This document shows positions 15,447 to 25,175 of a DNA stretch of 64,000 nt, piece by piece. Position numbers and translations under genes: made by a program. The notes beneath the pieces are model-generated. The model searched no databases. It saw nothing but the letters and a program-made list of their open reading frames with translations, and was not told the DNA's origin. Numbering within the stretch: position 1 is the stretch's first letter; every line of letters starts with the position of its first letter. This DNA comes from an uncultured Rhizobiaceae group bacterium (GTDB lineage: Bacteria; Pseudomonadota; Alphaproteobacteria; Rhizobiales; Rhizobiaceae), in NCBI GenBank assembly GCA_938010435.1, contig CALLUS010000013.1, positions 62,001-126,000 on the forward strand, in the 5' to 3' direction.

Positions 15447-16679
15447 CTAGCCTTCGACAATACCTTCAGCGCGCCATCCGTCAAAAATCTCCAAAGCCTT
15501 TGCAGCAAACACATCATCATTGATGTGGCCATCAATACGATGGGAAGTCACATTTGCGGGCAGTGCATTTTCCAATTCTTGCAGGAACAGTTTTAAGCCT
15601 TCAGGATCATGCAAATCCGCGCCCTCACGATCCCATTCACCAAGCCCTTGTTCCGGTAGCAGAACAGCAACAGGCCCAGTGGCCGTAACTAATTGTTTAG
15701 CAATTGCGTGAGCCACCAATTTCTTTTCATCATCATTCAAAATAACATTGTTGAGCAAGCGGTTGTGCGCGCGCTGCGGATGGTCTTTCCATTTTTCAGG
15801 CACCGGCAACCAACCGACAATATCCACAAGATCATAACAAGCTGGAGCAACAAGTTGGGGCGTGCCGTTGAGACCCGCATTTGTCATACGGTCCGCACCT
15901 GCAGATATATTTGACCCATTCACGTAATTGCCCAGTTCTTGGCTGCAAAGATCAAAAACACATGCAAAAGCACCTTGTGATGCAAGACTTTCAAACGCCC
16001 GACCACCCATGCCCGTGGCATGGAACACAGCAACTTCGTATCCACGTTGTTCAAGTGCTGGTTTGAGTGGAATTACATATCGCAAAGCCGATGTGCCCAA
16101 TGACATCATTCCAATTAGAGGTTTCATAAAATCAGGTTTTTGTGCAGCCCTTGCGGCGCCCAATACGGCACCACCAGCCTGACTGAGTGATGCTTTGCAA
16201 ACAGAGTTCAAACCATAAAGCCCACCAGCCCAAAGGATCATTTGCACGTCCGCAGCAACCCGTTCTGCCGGGATAAGTGGTGAGAATGAAACGGTGGACA
16301 CAATATATTTTGGAACACCCAAAGGTAGTGCTGCGCATACGTCCAAGGCAAGATCTGTACCCATCGTACCTCCCAACACAATCACCCCGTCAAACTTGTC
16401 TTCGGTGTACAGTCGCAAAGCTAGGAGAGATGCACCTTTCGCCATAATTTGCATGGCTTCATTTTCTTCACCCGATGCAATAGCCGCTTTGATTGAACTT
16501 CCGCTTTCGCTGGCAACATCATGTTTTGAATAATCGGTGGGACTGGATGGATCGCCGAGAACCGAAACATCCATCGTAACCACACGTCCACCTTGGTCGC
16601 GGATCACATCAGTTAGAAAGTTCAACTCATCATCTTTGGTGTCGAATGTTCCAACCACCAATATTGCTTTATCCGACAT
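15447..16679 (-). CDS. Tm-1-like ATP-binding protein (UPF0261)
   Basis: A 410-residue protein of the UPF0261/Tm-1-like family, related to the N-terminal part of the tomato Tm-1 antiviral protein. ATG 16679 is chosen over a longer frame because it has AAGGAA upstream and starts with MSDKAILVVGTFDTKDDEL, the conserved beginning. GGTMGTDLALDVCAALPLG and STVSFSPLIPAERVAADVQM are conserved family segments. The biochemical function in bacteria is unknown. The usual TIM-barrel partner (PEP-hydrolase-like) is not adjacent. It is the last gene of the TctCBA-ALDH operon. Confidence 0.8.
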   Translation of the reverse strand: MSDKAILVVGTFDTKDDELNFLTDVIRDQGGRVVTMDVSVLGDPSSPTDYSKHDVASESGSSIKAAIASGEENEAMQIMAKGASLLALRLYTEDKFDGVIVLGGTMGTDLALDVCAALPLGVPKYIVSTVSFSPLIPAERVAADVQMILWAGGLYGLNSVCKASLSQAGGAVLGAARAAQKPDFMKPLIGMMSLGTSALRYVIPLKPALEQRGYEVAVFHATGMGGRAFESLASQGAFACVFDLCSQELGNYVNGSNISAGADRMTNAGLNGTPQLVAPACYDLVDIVGWLPVPEKWKDHPQRAHNRLLNNVILNDDEKKLVAHAIAKQLVTATGPVAVLLPEQGLGEWDREGADLHDPEGLKLFLQELENALPANVTSHRIDGHINDDVFAAKALEIFDGWRAEGIVEG

Positions 16680-16702
16680 GAATACGTTCCTTTGAATTGA
16701 CC

Positions 16703-18187
16703 TTACAGCTTGATCCAAGCGGTCTTGAGGTTGGTATATTTTTCCAAAGCATGAAGAGATTTGTCGCTGCCATTGCCAGATTGTCCCACACCGCCCAACG
16801 GCACTGTTCCATCCGCCCCACCATAAGTGTTGATATGCATCACACCAGTTCGAACATCACGCACCATACGGTGGGCGCGTGACAGGTTTGATGTCCATGC
16901 CGCACCTGCCAATCCGTAGATCGTAGAGTTTGCAATACGCACGGCATCATCATCCGTTTCAAAAGGGGTAACGCCCAGAACCGGGCCAAACACTTCCTTT
17001 TGGGACAGTGTAGCTTCAGGCGTGACACCCTTCACAATTGTCGGTACCATATAGTAACCACCGGTATCCTCAAGAATGCGCTGACCACCCATGACAATCT
17101 CGCCACCTTCAGCTTTAGCTGTTTCCACAAAACCAAGATTTTGTTGCAATTGAGTTTCCGAATTTACTGCACCGATCATCGTATCAAGTTTTAGAGGGTC
17201 CCCCACACGCATTATCTCGGTAGCTTTGGCAATTTCAGCCACAAACTCATCATGGATCGACGCTTCCACCAACAGGCGTGATCCGGCAACGCAAACTTGT
17301 CCGGCATTGCGGAATATTCCACCTGCCGTGACTTTTGCAGCTTCGCTTAAATCAGGTGCATCGGCGAAGACAATATTGGGAGACTTTCCGCCCAATTCAA
17401 GATAGACGCGCTTCATATTTGAGCGTGCTGAATATTCCATCAAACGCCGGCCAGTGGCGCCGGAACCTGTGAACACAAGTACGTCCACATCCATCGACAA
17501 AGCCAAAGTTTCACCAACAACAGCGCCTTCACCATAAACTGCATTTAACACACCAGAAGGCAATCCCGCTTCATGGGCCAGTTCCACCATACGCATCAAT
17601 GACAATGAAGCCGTTTCCGACGGTTTTAAAACAACTGAATTGCCCATTGCCAATGCCGGGCCCAGTTTCCAAGCGCCAATCATCATCGGGAAATTCCAAG
17701 GGATAATCGCCCCAACGACACCCACAGGCTCTTTGTGGATCATACCCAGAATATCGCTTGGGGTTGCTGCAATCTCACCATAAATTTTGTCCAACGCCTC
17801 GGCATAATAGCTAATTGTACCTGCCGCCGAACCCGGTTCGGCTTTAATGGCCATCCCGATCTCCGTACCGTTATCGCGCACACCCAGCACTGCCAATTCC
17901 AACGCATTGGCTTCAATGAGATCAGCCCATTTCATCAGCACTTTTTTACGTGCGGCAGGTGGCTGTCCTGCCCAGCGTTTGTCTTCAAATGCAGCACGAG
18001 CAGACGCGATAGCTGTATGCATATCAGTCGCCGTGCCTTTGGCCACTTGCGTTAAAACCTGCCCATCAATGGGCGACAATATATCCATGGTGCCACCATC
18101 AGAGGCTGCAACAGACTTTCCATCAATAATATGGTTTTTGGGTAAAACGGGTTGCGCTCTAAGTGTGTCAATACTGCTTTGATCCAT
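16703..18187 (-). CDS. NAD(P)-dependent aldehyde dehydrogenase
   Basis: A 494-residue aldehyde dehydrogenase. The active-site Glu is in LELGGKSPN and the catalytic Cys in RNAGQVCVAGSRLL; the cofactor loop VFTGSGATGRRLM is intact. It oxidises an aldehyde to the acid in the cytoplasm. It sits 5 bp after TctA and 23 bp before the Tm-1-like gene, so it is probably co-transcribed with the tricarboxylate-type importer and may act on the imported compound or its product. Specificity among the many ALDH subfamilies cannot be set. Confidence 0.88.
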   Translation of the reverse strand: MDQSSIDTLRAQPVLPKNHIIDGKSVAASDGGTMDILSPIDGQVLTQVAKGTATDMHTAIASARAAFEDKRWAGQPPAARKKVLMKWADLIEANALELAVLGVRDNGTEIGMAIKAEPGSAAGTISYYAEALDKIYGEIAATPSDILGMIHKEPVGVVGAIIPWNFPMMIGAWKLGPALAMGNSVVLKPSETASLSLMRMVELAHEAGLPSGVLNAVYGEGAVVGETLALSMDVDVLVFTGSGATGRRLMEYSARSNMKRVYLELGGKSPNIVFADAPDLSEAAKVTAGGIFRNAGQVCVAGSRLLVEASIHDEFVAEIAKATEIMRVGDPLKLDTMIGAVNSETQLQQNLGFVETAKAEGGEIVMGGQRILEDTGGYYMVPTIVKGVTPEATLSQKEVFGPVLGVTPFETDDDAVRIANSTIYGLAGAAWTSNLSRAHRMVRDVRTGVMHINTYGGADGTVPLGGVGQSGNGSDKSLHALEKYTNLKTAWIKL

Positions 18188-18192
18188 CTGTC

Positions 18193-19713
18193 TTATCCCT
18201 GTTCTGTATCGTGAAGGTCATGATCCTTCGAAGGCTTGTTTGATTGATACTCTTTGAACAGAGTACGCAGATGCAGCAGCACAACCAAAACAATCATGAT
18301 GAAAAGAATGAAGGCGATTGGTCGATCAATCATGTCCATGAGCGTCTTCAATCGAGGCATAGAAGAACGCAATTTCACTTCCATAATTCCCCCAAGCACC
18401 ATGCCAAGAATGATTGGCACGATGGGTAGGTTCAATCGCTTTAAGATGAGTCCCAACACGCCAAAACCCGCCGCAATCATACAATCGGTAAGCGAATTCC
18501 GCAGAGAATAAACACCAACCAAAGCAAGGATCAAAATCATAACGCCCAAGAAACGTGTTGGGATCTGAATAACCTTTGTCATCAAATTGGTGGAAACCAA
18601 AAGAAACGCAACCACGATGACATTTAGGATAATCAATGCCAAATAAAGCGCATAGACCAGATCAATATTGTTTTGAAAAAGCTGGGGTCCGGGAATAACG
18701 TTGTGAACGTAAAACACGGACAACATCATCGCCGTTAATGCTTCGCCAGGAATGCCAAGCGCCAAGAGTGGTATCATTGCAGCAGGTGGCACAGCATTGT
18801 TTGCAGCTTCCGACGCGATCAAACCTTCAACTGAACCTTTGCCAAACTCTTCAGGGGTCTTCGACGTTTTCTGCGCATACGTGTAGCTCATGAACTGCGC
18901 TGTGAACTCACCTGTTCCCGGGATCATTCCCAATATCACACCAAATCCGGAGGCGACGGTCGCAACCCGTTTGTTTTTCAAAACTTCTTTGAATCCGGTC
19001 GTCAAACTGCCCGAAATTGGTTTAGCTTCGGGTGTTGAATTAGCTTCGGTCAGCAAGAAAAATGATTGGCTAAGCGCAAACAGGCCCAACACGACAACGA
19101 TCAAATCAATACCTGATGTGAGAAACGAATATCCAAAAGTGTACCGTTGAGTATAGGTGACCGGATCAAGACCCACCGTTTGCAAAAATATCCCAAACAT
19201 TGCCAGCATACCCGCAGCAAAAATTTGGCCCCGATGTGCAAGGATCACCAGAATGATGCCCAAAAGTGCTGCAAGGAAAATCTCGCGACTTCCAAACATT
19301 GGCGCGATCAATGCCAAAACCGGGGACAGCAAAATCAAACACAGAATGCCAAAGGTTCCGCCCCAAAAAGACGCGCTGTAAGCAAGCGAAACCGCACGGG
19401 TCGCCTCACCTCTTTGCGTCATAGGATAACCATCATAAGAGGTCAGCGCATTAACGGCTGTACCCAGTGTATTGATCAAAACAGCCGGAATTGCGCCGCC
19501 ATACATGGAAGAACCATAGATCCCCAACAACATTGTCAGACCAACAATCGGTTCTAGCGAAAAGGTAGCAGGTAGAAGGATAGCGATAGCAACCGCTGCA
19601 CCAACGCCGGGAACAGCACCTATAATGACGCCACCGATTGACCCCACCAACAAAGCCACCAACACGTCCCATCTAGCCAACAAAGTAGCTCCAGCTAACA
19701 GGTCTTCAAACAT
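18193..19713 (-). CDS. tctA: Tripartite tricarboxylate transporter, large membrane subunit
   Basis: A 506-residue TctA-family protein with about 11-12 membrane segments. The family signature is seen in GAVPGVGAAVAIAILLP near residue 32 and in GMIPGTGEFTAQFMSY and APPAAMIPLLALGIPG-like stretches (NNAVPPAAMIPLLALGIPG). It is the large permease of the TTT system and couples ion flow to import of carboxylates delivered by TctC. It follows TctB (17 bp) and is followed by an aldehyde dehydrogenase (5 bp). Confidence 0.92.
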   Translation of the reverse strand: MFEDLLAGATLLARWDVLVALLVGSIGGVIIGAVPGVGAAVAIAILLPATFSLEPIVGLTMLLGIYGSSMYGGAIPAVLINTLGTAVNALTSYDGYPMTQRGEATRAVSLAYSASFWGGTFGILCLILLSPVLALIAPMFGSREIFLAALLGIILVILAHRGQIFAAGMLAMFGIFLQTVGLDPVTYTQRYTFGYSFLTSGIDLIVVVLGLFALSQSFFLLTEANSTPEAKPISGSLTTGFKEVLKNKRVATVASGFGVILGMIPGTGEFTAQFMSYTYAQKTSKTPEEFGKGSVEGLIASEAANNAVPPAAMIPLLALGIPGEALTAMMLSVFYVHNVIPGPQLFQNNIDLVYALYLALIILNVIVVAFLLVSTNLMTKVIQIPTRFLGVMILILALVGVYSLRNSLTDCMIAAGFGVLGLILKRLNLPIVPIILGMVLGGIMEVKLRSSMPRLKTLMDMIDRPIAFILFIMIVLVVLLHLRTLFKEYQSNKPSKDHDLHDTEQG

Positions 19714-19730
19714 CGCTGCATGGGCTCCAA

Positions 19731-20270
19731 CTAAAAGTAATTCAGCATAATGTAGCGCAGTCCATCAGGCAGGAAATCATAAACCTGCCCTGCTGGAAGT
19801 TTCACCTGCAATAACGTCTTGAACAAGAAAACGATCAAAAAAGCGCATACCGCTGCTACCGCAAAAATGAAACGACTTCGGAAACCAACGCGAATTGTGA
19901 GCAACACTGCAACGATGAGAGTTGTTGGTAAATATCCGAGATAAGGAACAATGGCAGCATAGGCTATGAACCAAATTGCATATTCAATAGATCGCACCCA
20001 GAGCAGAACCTCTATCCAGCGGCCTGCAATGCGTTCCGACCAAGCCGAACCAAGTAAATGGAACATTGCGAAACCAGCCATGCCAATTAAAGAGACTGCA
20101 GGCCAAAACCGAGGTTGTGCGGCAAACTTTGCTCCTGGCTTTATTTCGGTTTGTTGAAACAGTTGCAGCAATAGGAACAAAGACAGGGCGAGAAAAACCC
20201 AAGCGAACACAATATCTCCAGGGCGACGATACCTCTTAAACAAAGACTGCAGTGTTCTCACACGCAACAT
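19731..20270 (-). CDS. tctB: Tripartite tricarboxylate transporter, small membrane subunit
   Basis: A 179-residue protein with four hydrophobic segments matching the TctB family in length and layout: one at residues 20-37, the second at 55-68, and two in the C-terminal half (IAYAAIVPYLGYLPTTLIVA; FIFAVAAVCAFLIVFLFKTL). TctB is poorly conserved, so identification relies on size, topology and position between TctC and TctA. It is separated from TctC by 77 bp that contain a strong stem-loop. Confidence 0.85.
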   Translation of the reverse strand: MLRVRTLQSLFKRYRRPGDIVFAWVFLALSLFLLLQLFQQTEIKPGAKFAAQPRFWPAVSLIGMAGFAMFHLLGSAWSERIAGRWIEVLLWVRSIEYAIWFIAYAAIVPYLGYLPTTLIVAVLLTIRVGFRSRFIFAVAAVCAFLIVFLFKTLLQVKLPAGQVYDFLPDGLRYIMLNYF

Positions 20271-20288
20271 TCCGCATCCCCGTGAAAT

Positions 20289-20322
20289 GATATATGCGCA
20301 TGATCACCCACACGCATATATC
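20289..20322 (-). terminator. Stem-loop between tctC and tctB
   Basis: GATATATGCG and CGCATATATC form a perfect 10-bp stem with a 14-base loop. No T-run follows on the minus strand. It is therefore more likely an mRNA-stabilising or processing structure that favours the binding-protein message than a full terminator. Confidence 0.55.
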
Positions 20323-20347
20323 TCAGTTTTTACATCCAAAAATTGGA

Positions 20348-21292
20348 CTACTTTTTCAACAAAGCGTCGATACCTGCGAGCGCCGATATGTCTGATTTGA
20401 TCAAAGCCTCAACATCGGTTGCCGCTTGCCAATAAACTGCTGCACCCGTTTCTTTAGCGAGTTTTTGTGCCCGCTCCGAAGCAACGGTTTTCTTTGCAAC
20501 AGCTATAATTTTATCACGCACATCTTGAGGGGTGTCCTTGTGAACAAATAAACCGTTCCAAAGTGCAACGTTCAAATCTGGAGCCAATTCAGCAACAGTT
20601 GGTATACCAGGTGTCAAAGCGATGCGTTCAGAACCAATAGATGCAAGAACTTTGATGTCTTTTAAACATGGAAGAATAAGTTGAAGCGTTGTATTGATCA
20701 CATCAACATCACCAGAAGCCAATGTGTTGCAATCAAGCGCATCAAAAGCCGCATCTGAAGAAAACTTAAAGCCCATCTTCTTAGCAAGACCAAAAGTGAC
20801 TTTGGTTGGAACCAACGGTGCACCGAAGTGACCTAAAACAACATCATTGGTTTGGGCATGTTTCGCCAAACCAGCAACGTCATTGTAAGGCGCATCTTTC
20901 CCTGTTGCGATAACGAATGGATACGTCAAAAAATTACCAAGCGGCACGAACGGGTCCGGGTTCAACTCAGCAATGCCGACTTGCGGGCCAACAACAGGCA
21001 CCGCAATGATAAACGAACCAATGGTGTATCCATCTGCGGGAGCTTTTGCGACTTCGACAGCGCCGGGAAAAGGGCCGCCGCCACCACCCGGCTTGTTCAC
21101 AACCGCTGCTGATACGCCATATTCTTTTTGGAAATCTTCTGCGATCATGCGCGTTAGAACATCTTCCAAATCACCTGGAGGCCATGGAACGATAAATTGC
21201 ACGGGCTTTTCTGGGTATTCGGCATGAGCAGCACCAGTCATTGCACCAAATGCAAGACCTGCAGCCACAACTGATTTTGTCAAAATAGACAT
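20348..21292 (-). CDS. tctC: TctC-type solute-binding protein
   Basis: A 314-residue periplasmic binding protein of the Bug/TctC family with a signal peptide (residues 1-24, cleavage after AHA before EYPEKPVQFIVPWPPGD). The VNKPGGGGGPF segment corresponds to the ligand-binding loop of the family. It delivers a carboxylated compound to TctBA. It is the first gene of the operon. Its 5' leader carries a GTTTCG/CGAAAC inverted repeat (21313-21329), and a TTGACA is visible further up. Ligand not predictable; the family takes carboxylates, amides and aromatic acids. Confidence 0.9.
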   Translation of the reverse strand: MSILTKSVVAAGLAFGAMTGAAHAEYPEKPVQFIVPWPPGDLEDVLTRMIAEDFQKEYGVSAAVVNKPGGGGGPFPGAVEVAKAPADGYTIGSFIIAVPVVGPQVGIAELNPDPFVPLGNFLTYPFVIATGKDAPYNDVAGLAKHAQTNDVVLGHFGAPLVPTKVTFGLAKKMGFKFSSDAAFDALDCNTLASGDVDVINTTLQLILPCLKDIKVLASIGSERIALTPGIPTVAELAPDLNVALWNGLFVHKDTPQDVRDKIIAVAKKTVASERAQKLAKETGAAVYWQAATDVEALIKSDISALAGIDALLKK

Positions 21293-21488
21293 AATTATTT
21301 TCTCCCTTGGTCGTTTCGTTTCTCGAAACTGGATTACAATAAAAAGTTTCCATGTTAAACAATTTCTGTCAAATCAATTCTGATAGACAATGAGCGCTTA
21401 AATTCCTGCGCGCACATCGTTTGCAATCAGCGTTTATATGCACATTATCCGATGCCAAAGCAGTTACTGGAAAAGGGAACTCTCCATC

Positions 21489-22841
21489 ATGAAAGACTCA
21501 AATTTTCTGAAAGAGAACAATGGTCGCCTCATGTGGCATCCCATGACCTCACCAAAAGACAGTATCGACAATCCGCCAAAAATCATCACTGAAGGTGAAG
21601 GTGTGAGCATCAAAGATATAGATGGGCATTCTGTGGTAGATGCAGTCGGTGGCTTATGGAATGTCAATCTCGGTTATTCCTGCCAACCCGTGAAAGATGC
21701 TATTGCATCCCAGTTGGATAGGCTTCCCTACTACTCCACATTTCGCGGAACATCGAACGATGCCGCTATCGAGTTATCTTATGAACTGAGCGAATTTTTT
21801 GCAGAAGATGGAATGAGCCGCGCCTTCTTCACGTCGGGTGGTTCGGATTCTGTTGAAACAGCCCTACGTCTGGCACGTCAGTACCATAAGTTGCGTGGCG
21901 AACCGGGACGGGTGAAATTCCTCAGCCTCAAAAAAGGTTACCACGGGACACACATTGGCGGTGCCAGCGTAAACGGAAATGCGAATTTTCGCACAGCCTA
22001 TGAACCACTATTGCCAGGCTGCTATCATATTCCTGCACCCTATACCTATCGCAACCCGTTCAATGAGACAGACCCGACAAAACTCGCGCAGCTTTGTGCC
22101 GCTGCTCTTGAAGATGAAATTACTTTCCAAGGGGCCAATACAATCGCAGCAATGATTATGGAACCCATTCTCGGAGCTGGTGGTGTGATACCACCCCATG
22201 AATCATTTGCGCCAATGGTGCGAGATATCTGCAACCGGAACGGTATTTTATTGATCACCGATGAAGTGATCACAGCGTATGGCCGCACAGGAGCGTGGTC
22301 AGGTGCACGTCTTTGGGGCATTCAACCGGACATGATGGCCACAGCAAAAGCAATTACCAACGGCTATTTCCCGTTTGGTGCGGTCATGTTGGGCCACAAA
22401 ATGGTTGAAACCTTCGAAAACAATCCTGACGCAAAAATTGGACACGGTTACACCTATTCAGGTCATCCGGTGGGAGCCGCAGCAGCAATTGCCTGTTTGG
22501 CAGAAACCAAACGGTTGAACGTTGTTGAAAATACAGCAGCGCGCGGCACCCAACTTTTTGAAGGCTGCAATGCGCTGAAAGAGAAATACAATATTATCGG
22601 CGATGTACGCGGTGGACACGGATTAATGACCGCGATCGAAATGGTCAGCGATCGAACCACCAAAAAGCCAATCGACGCTGAAACCGCAACAACTGTGCAA
22701 GAAGTCGCTTATCAATCCGGCGCAATGGTGCGCGTGTCTGGTCCCAATCTCATTTTGTCACCACCACTTGTTTTGACCGAGCAAGATGCCAGCACAATTC
22801 TATCAGCACTCGACGCTGGCTTTAAAGCGGCGCAAGGCTAA
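21489..22841 (+). CDS. Class III aminotransferase (omega-amino acid/amine type)
   Basis: A 450-residue PLP-dependent class III aminotransferase. ATG 21489 (MKDSNFLKENNGRLMWHPMT) is preferred to an upstream ATG because the family's N-terminus starts here and AAAAGGGAA precedes it. The substrate-side segment LWHPMT-like (LMWHPMTSP), the PLP-phosphate site FTSGGSDSVETALRLA, the DEVITAYGRTG segment and the Schiff-base Lys in TAKAITNGYFP are all present. It transfers an amino group from an omega-amino acid or amine to pyruvate or 2-oxoglutarate. The next gene starts right after its stop. It may feed or drain amine catabolism encoded further along. Confidence 0.87.
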   Translation: MKDSNFLKENNGRLMWHPMTSPKDSIDNPPKIITEGEGVSIKDIDGHSVVDAVGGLWNVNLGYSCQPVKDAIASQLDRLPYYSTFRGTSNDAAIELSYELSEFFAEDGMSRAFFTSGGSDSVETALRLARQYHKLRGEPGRVKFLSLKKGYHGTHIGGASVNGNANFRTAYEPLLPGCYHIPAPYTYRNPFNETDPTKLAQLCAAALEDEITFQGANTIAAMIMEPILGAGGVIPPHESFAPMVRDICNRNGILLITDEVITAYGRTGAWSGARLWGIQPDMMATAKAITNGYFPFGAVMLGHKMVETFENNPDAKIGHGYTYSGHPVGAAAAIACLAETKRLNVVENTAARGTQLFEGCNALKEKYNIIGDVRGGHGLMTAIEMVSDRTTKKPIDAETATTVQEVAYQSGAMVRVSGPNLILSPPLVLTEQDASTILSALDAGFKAAQG

Positions 22842-23702
22842 ATGATGGCTAAAAATTACGTTGTACTTTTAGGAACCAAGGGCGGCCCAGCCATTAGTCC
22901 GGGGTCTTCCATGCCGACTTCAAATCTCATCGTTCTCGACAGCAAAAAAATAGTCGTGGACTGCGGATTGGGCGTGACTAAAGGTCTTGTCGATCAAGGG
23001 ATGCAACTTAAAGACCTTTCTTTGATTTTCATCACCCATCTCCATTCAGATCATTATTTGGAGCTGGGACCGTTGATTCACACCGCATGGACAGCTGGCC
23101 TAAATTCAAAAGTAGAAATCTGGGGTCCTAAAGGTCTCGATACTTACTGGGATGGGTTTTTAGCATCCATGAAGGCAGATATCGACCTGCGTATTGAAGA
23201 CGAAGGTCGTCCTGACTTACGAGAGCTCGTGCAATTTCATGTGACCGATGCCAAAGACATGTTCAAACGCGATGGATTGACCGTTTCAGCCATCCGCACG
23301 CAGCACCCTCCTTTGGTTGATTGTTTTGCATTATCTTTCAAATCGACATCAACCCATGTCGTCTTTTCCGGTGACACTGCTCCTATCGAAGCCTTGGAAG
23401 ATTTTGCACGGGGTGCTGATCTTTTGATCCACGAAGCTATGTTAGAAAGCGCCCTACCCACACTTATAGAACGCGTAGGCAATGGAAGCGATAGGTTGAT
23501 GAAACATTGGCTCGTGTCGCACACTTTTGCCCACGACGCGGCTCAAACTGCAACCAATGCAGATGTTAAGGCGCTTGCTTTGTCTCACTTGATCCCATCT
23601 GATGATCCAACCTACACCCCGCAACATTGGAAAGATGCTGTTGCTGGTATTTGGGATGGCCCTTTGTTTGTGGGAACTGACGGGTTAAAAATAGAGCTGT
23701 AG
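22842..23702 (+). CDS. Metallo-beta-lactamase-fold hydrolase (RNase Z-like)
   Basis: A 286-residue MBL-fold protein. The zinc motif HLHSDH (His66, His68, Asp70, His71) is intact, with further ligands in HEAM and a late His (SHLIP). The start at 22842 directly follows the aminotransferase stop; ATG 22845 is equally possible. Layout and the TKGGP N-terminus resemble the arylsulfatase/RNase Z-type branch that hydrolyses small-molecule esters, lactones or amides. In context it probably hydrolyses a catabolic intermediate. The substrate is unknown. Confidence 0.8.
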   Translation: MMAKNYVVLLGTKGGPAISPGSSMPTSNLIVLDSKKIVVDCGLGVTKGLVDQGMQLKDLSLIFITHLHSDHYLELGPLIHTAWTAGLNSKVEIWGPKGLDTYWDGFLASMKADIDLRIEDEGRPDLRELVQFHVTDAKDMFKRDGLTVSAIRTQHPPLVDCFALSFKSTSTHVVFSGDTAPIEALEDFARGADLLIHEAMLESALPTLIERVGNGSDRLMKHWLVSHTFAHDAAQTATNADVKALALSHLIPSDDPTYTPQHWKDAVAGIWDGPLFVGTDGLKIEL

Positions 23703-23812
23703 AAGAATGGCTCAAAAGTTAAATCCCGCAAAGGTTGCACTGAACTGATTGGCAGTTTGTTCGGATTCAACTAAACATCAGATATACAAACAGAGTTGTT
23801 TTGGAGATTAAG

Positions 23813-24049
23813 ATGCAGTGCGTATTTGTTCAGATCAGATGCAAGCCCGGAACGACCTATAAAGTTGCCGATGAAATTGCTTTGCGGGAAATTCATTCTT
23901 CCCTGTTCTCTACCAGCGGGGAATTTGACCTCATGATGCAAATTTTTGTTCCCAAAGATGTAGATATTGGGAAATTCATCAATGACAATGTGCTCGATAT
24001 CGAAGGCATTGAACGCACGCTGACCACGATCACCTTTAAAGCTTTCTAG
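23813..24049 (+). CDS. Stand-alone Lrp/AsnC ligand-binding (RAM) domain protein
   Basis: A 78-residue protein consisting only of an AsnC_trans_reg/RAM domain (VFVQIRCKPGTTYKVADEIA to RTLTTITFKAF). ATG 23813 follows TTGGAGATTAAG. There is no HTH half, so it cannot bind DNA alone. Stand-alone RAM proteins bind amino acids and can form multimers, or associate with full-length Lrp/AsnC proteins. Located between a hydrolase and the NicX-like gene, it may sense a catabolic amino acid or amine. That role is inference. Confidence 0.8.
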   Translation: MQCVFVQIRCKPGTTYKVADEIALREIHSSLFSTSGEFDLMMQIFVPKDVDIGKFINDNVLDIEGIERTLTTITFKAF

Positions 24050-24128
24050 TCAAAGAGAATTGCCAAAACTCATAAAAAAATCCTAAGCTGCCATCAAAAC
24101 TACGACCCCAAAATGTATTTGGAAATTC

Positions 24129-25175
24129 ATGTTTACAGACAGAATTGAAGGCAGGTGGATCAACCTGTTTGCGGAAACGTTCACCCTAAATGGTGTCCAA
24201 AAGGATGACGAAGTGGTCATTCTTTCAGAAACCCAATCACGGTCTCTCAATGTCCATCTGTGCGAATTGGCTTTGGTTCAATTGGGTGCCAAACCAGCCC
24301 ATATACTTGCAACTTCACCCACACAAACAGCACCTATCCCCATCCGCTCCACAGGTGTATCATCTGCAATCCAGTTCCATGCACCCATTATGGCAGCTCT
24401 TTCATTTGGTGGGTTGATTGTCGATTGCACCGTTGAAGGCCTGCTTCATGCGGCAGAATTGCCGACCGTATTGAAAAGTGGTTCACGCGTTTTAATGATC
24501 TCCAACGAACACCCCGATATCCTTGAACGCGTAGGGTCCGACTCTGAACTCAAAGAACGTGTAAAGACCGGTATGAAGATGATGCGGGGCGCAAAAGAAA
24601 TGCGCGTGACATCCAAAGCAGGAACGGACCTGACAATAAATTTAGAAGGTGCCGTCGTTGGCGGTGGCTGGGGATTCACCACAACGCCTGGAACAATCAC
24701 CAATTGGCCAGGTGGGTTATGTTTAGCTTTTCCGGCTAAGGGCACAACAAAAGGCACATTAGTTTTAGACAAAGGTGATCAAAACCTCACCTTCAAGCGC
24801 TATCTTGAAAACCCGGTACATCTCACAATCGAAAACGACTACGTCACCAAAATTGAAGGTGACAATCTGGACGCTGAATTAATGAAGGCAGCCATTGAAG
24901 TTTGGAATGACAAAGATGCTTACGCCACATCCCATGTGGGATGGGGTATGAACAATCAGGCCAAATGGGCTGCGATGGCTCATTATGACAAATCTGACCA
25001 CAACGGAACTGAACAACGCGTATTCGCCGGAAACTTCCTGTTTTCAACCGGCGCAAATGAAATCGCTGAGCGCTATACGTTGGGTCACTTCGATCTACCC
25101 ATGCGCAATTGCACTGTAACTTTGGATGGTAAAGACGTGGTGGTTGATGGGCAACTTATCGAGATGTTGGCATGA
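24129..25175 (+). CDS. NicX-like ring-cleaving dioxygenase (M29 aminopeptidase fold)
   Basis: A 348-residue protein of the aminopeptidase-T-like superfamily that also contains 2,5-dihydroxypyridine 5,6-dioxygenase (NicX). The C-terminal half keeps the NicX pattern: SHVGWGMNNQAKW (His269) and GHFDLPMRNCTV (His320, Asp322). As I recall, NicX binds Fe(II) with His265, His318 and Asp320, nearly the same positions. FAGNFLFSTGAN is also shared. The likely reaction is oxygenative opening of a dihydroxypyridine-type ring. The next gene, overlapping by 4 bp, is a NicD-like hydrolase, which strengthens the call. A true aminopeptidase is the alternative. Confidence 0.7.
   Translation: MFTDRIEGRWINLFAETFTLNGVQKDDEVVILSETQSRSLNVHLCELALVQLGAKPAHILATSPTQTAPIPIRSTGVSSAIQFHAPIMAALSFGGLIVDCTVEGLLHAAELPTVLKSGSRVLMISNEHPDILERVGSDSELKERVKTGMKMMRGAKEMRVTSKAGTDLTINLEGAVVGGGWGFTTTPGTITNWPGGLCLAFPAKGTTKGTLVLDKGDQNLTFKRYLENPVHLTIENDYVTKIEGDNLDAELMKAAIEVWNDKDAYATSHVGWGMNNQAKWAAMAHYDKSDHNGTEQRVFAGNFLFSTGANEIAERYTLGHFDLPMRNCTVTLDGKDVVVDGQLIEMLA

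Noticed and set aside
21344-21380. CATGTTAAAC and TCTGTCAA upstream of tctC resembling elements A and B
   Set aside because: The half-sites are only partly similar and the spacing differs (14 instead of 19 bases between the boxes), so it is not counted as a third copy.
22842-23702. 4-pyridoxolactonase-like role for the MBL hydrolase
   Set aside because: MBL enzymes of this size include pyridoxolactonase, but no other vitamin B6 catabolic gene is present and the sequence resembles the RNase Z/arylsulfatase type.
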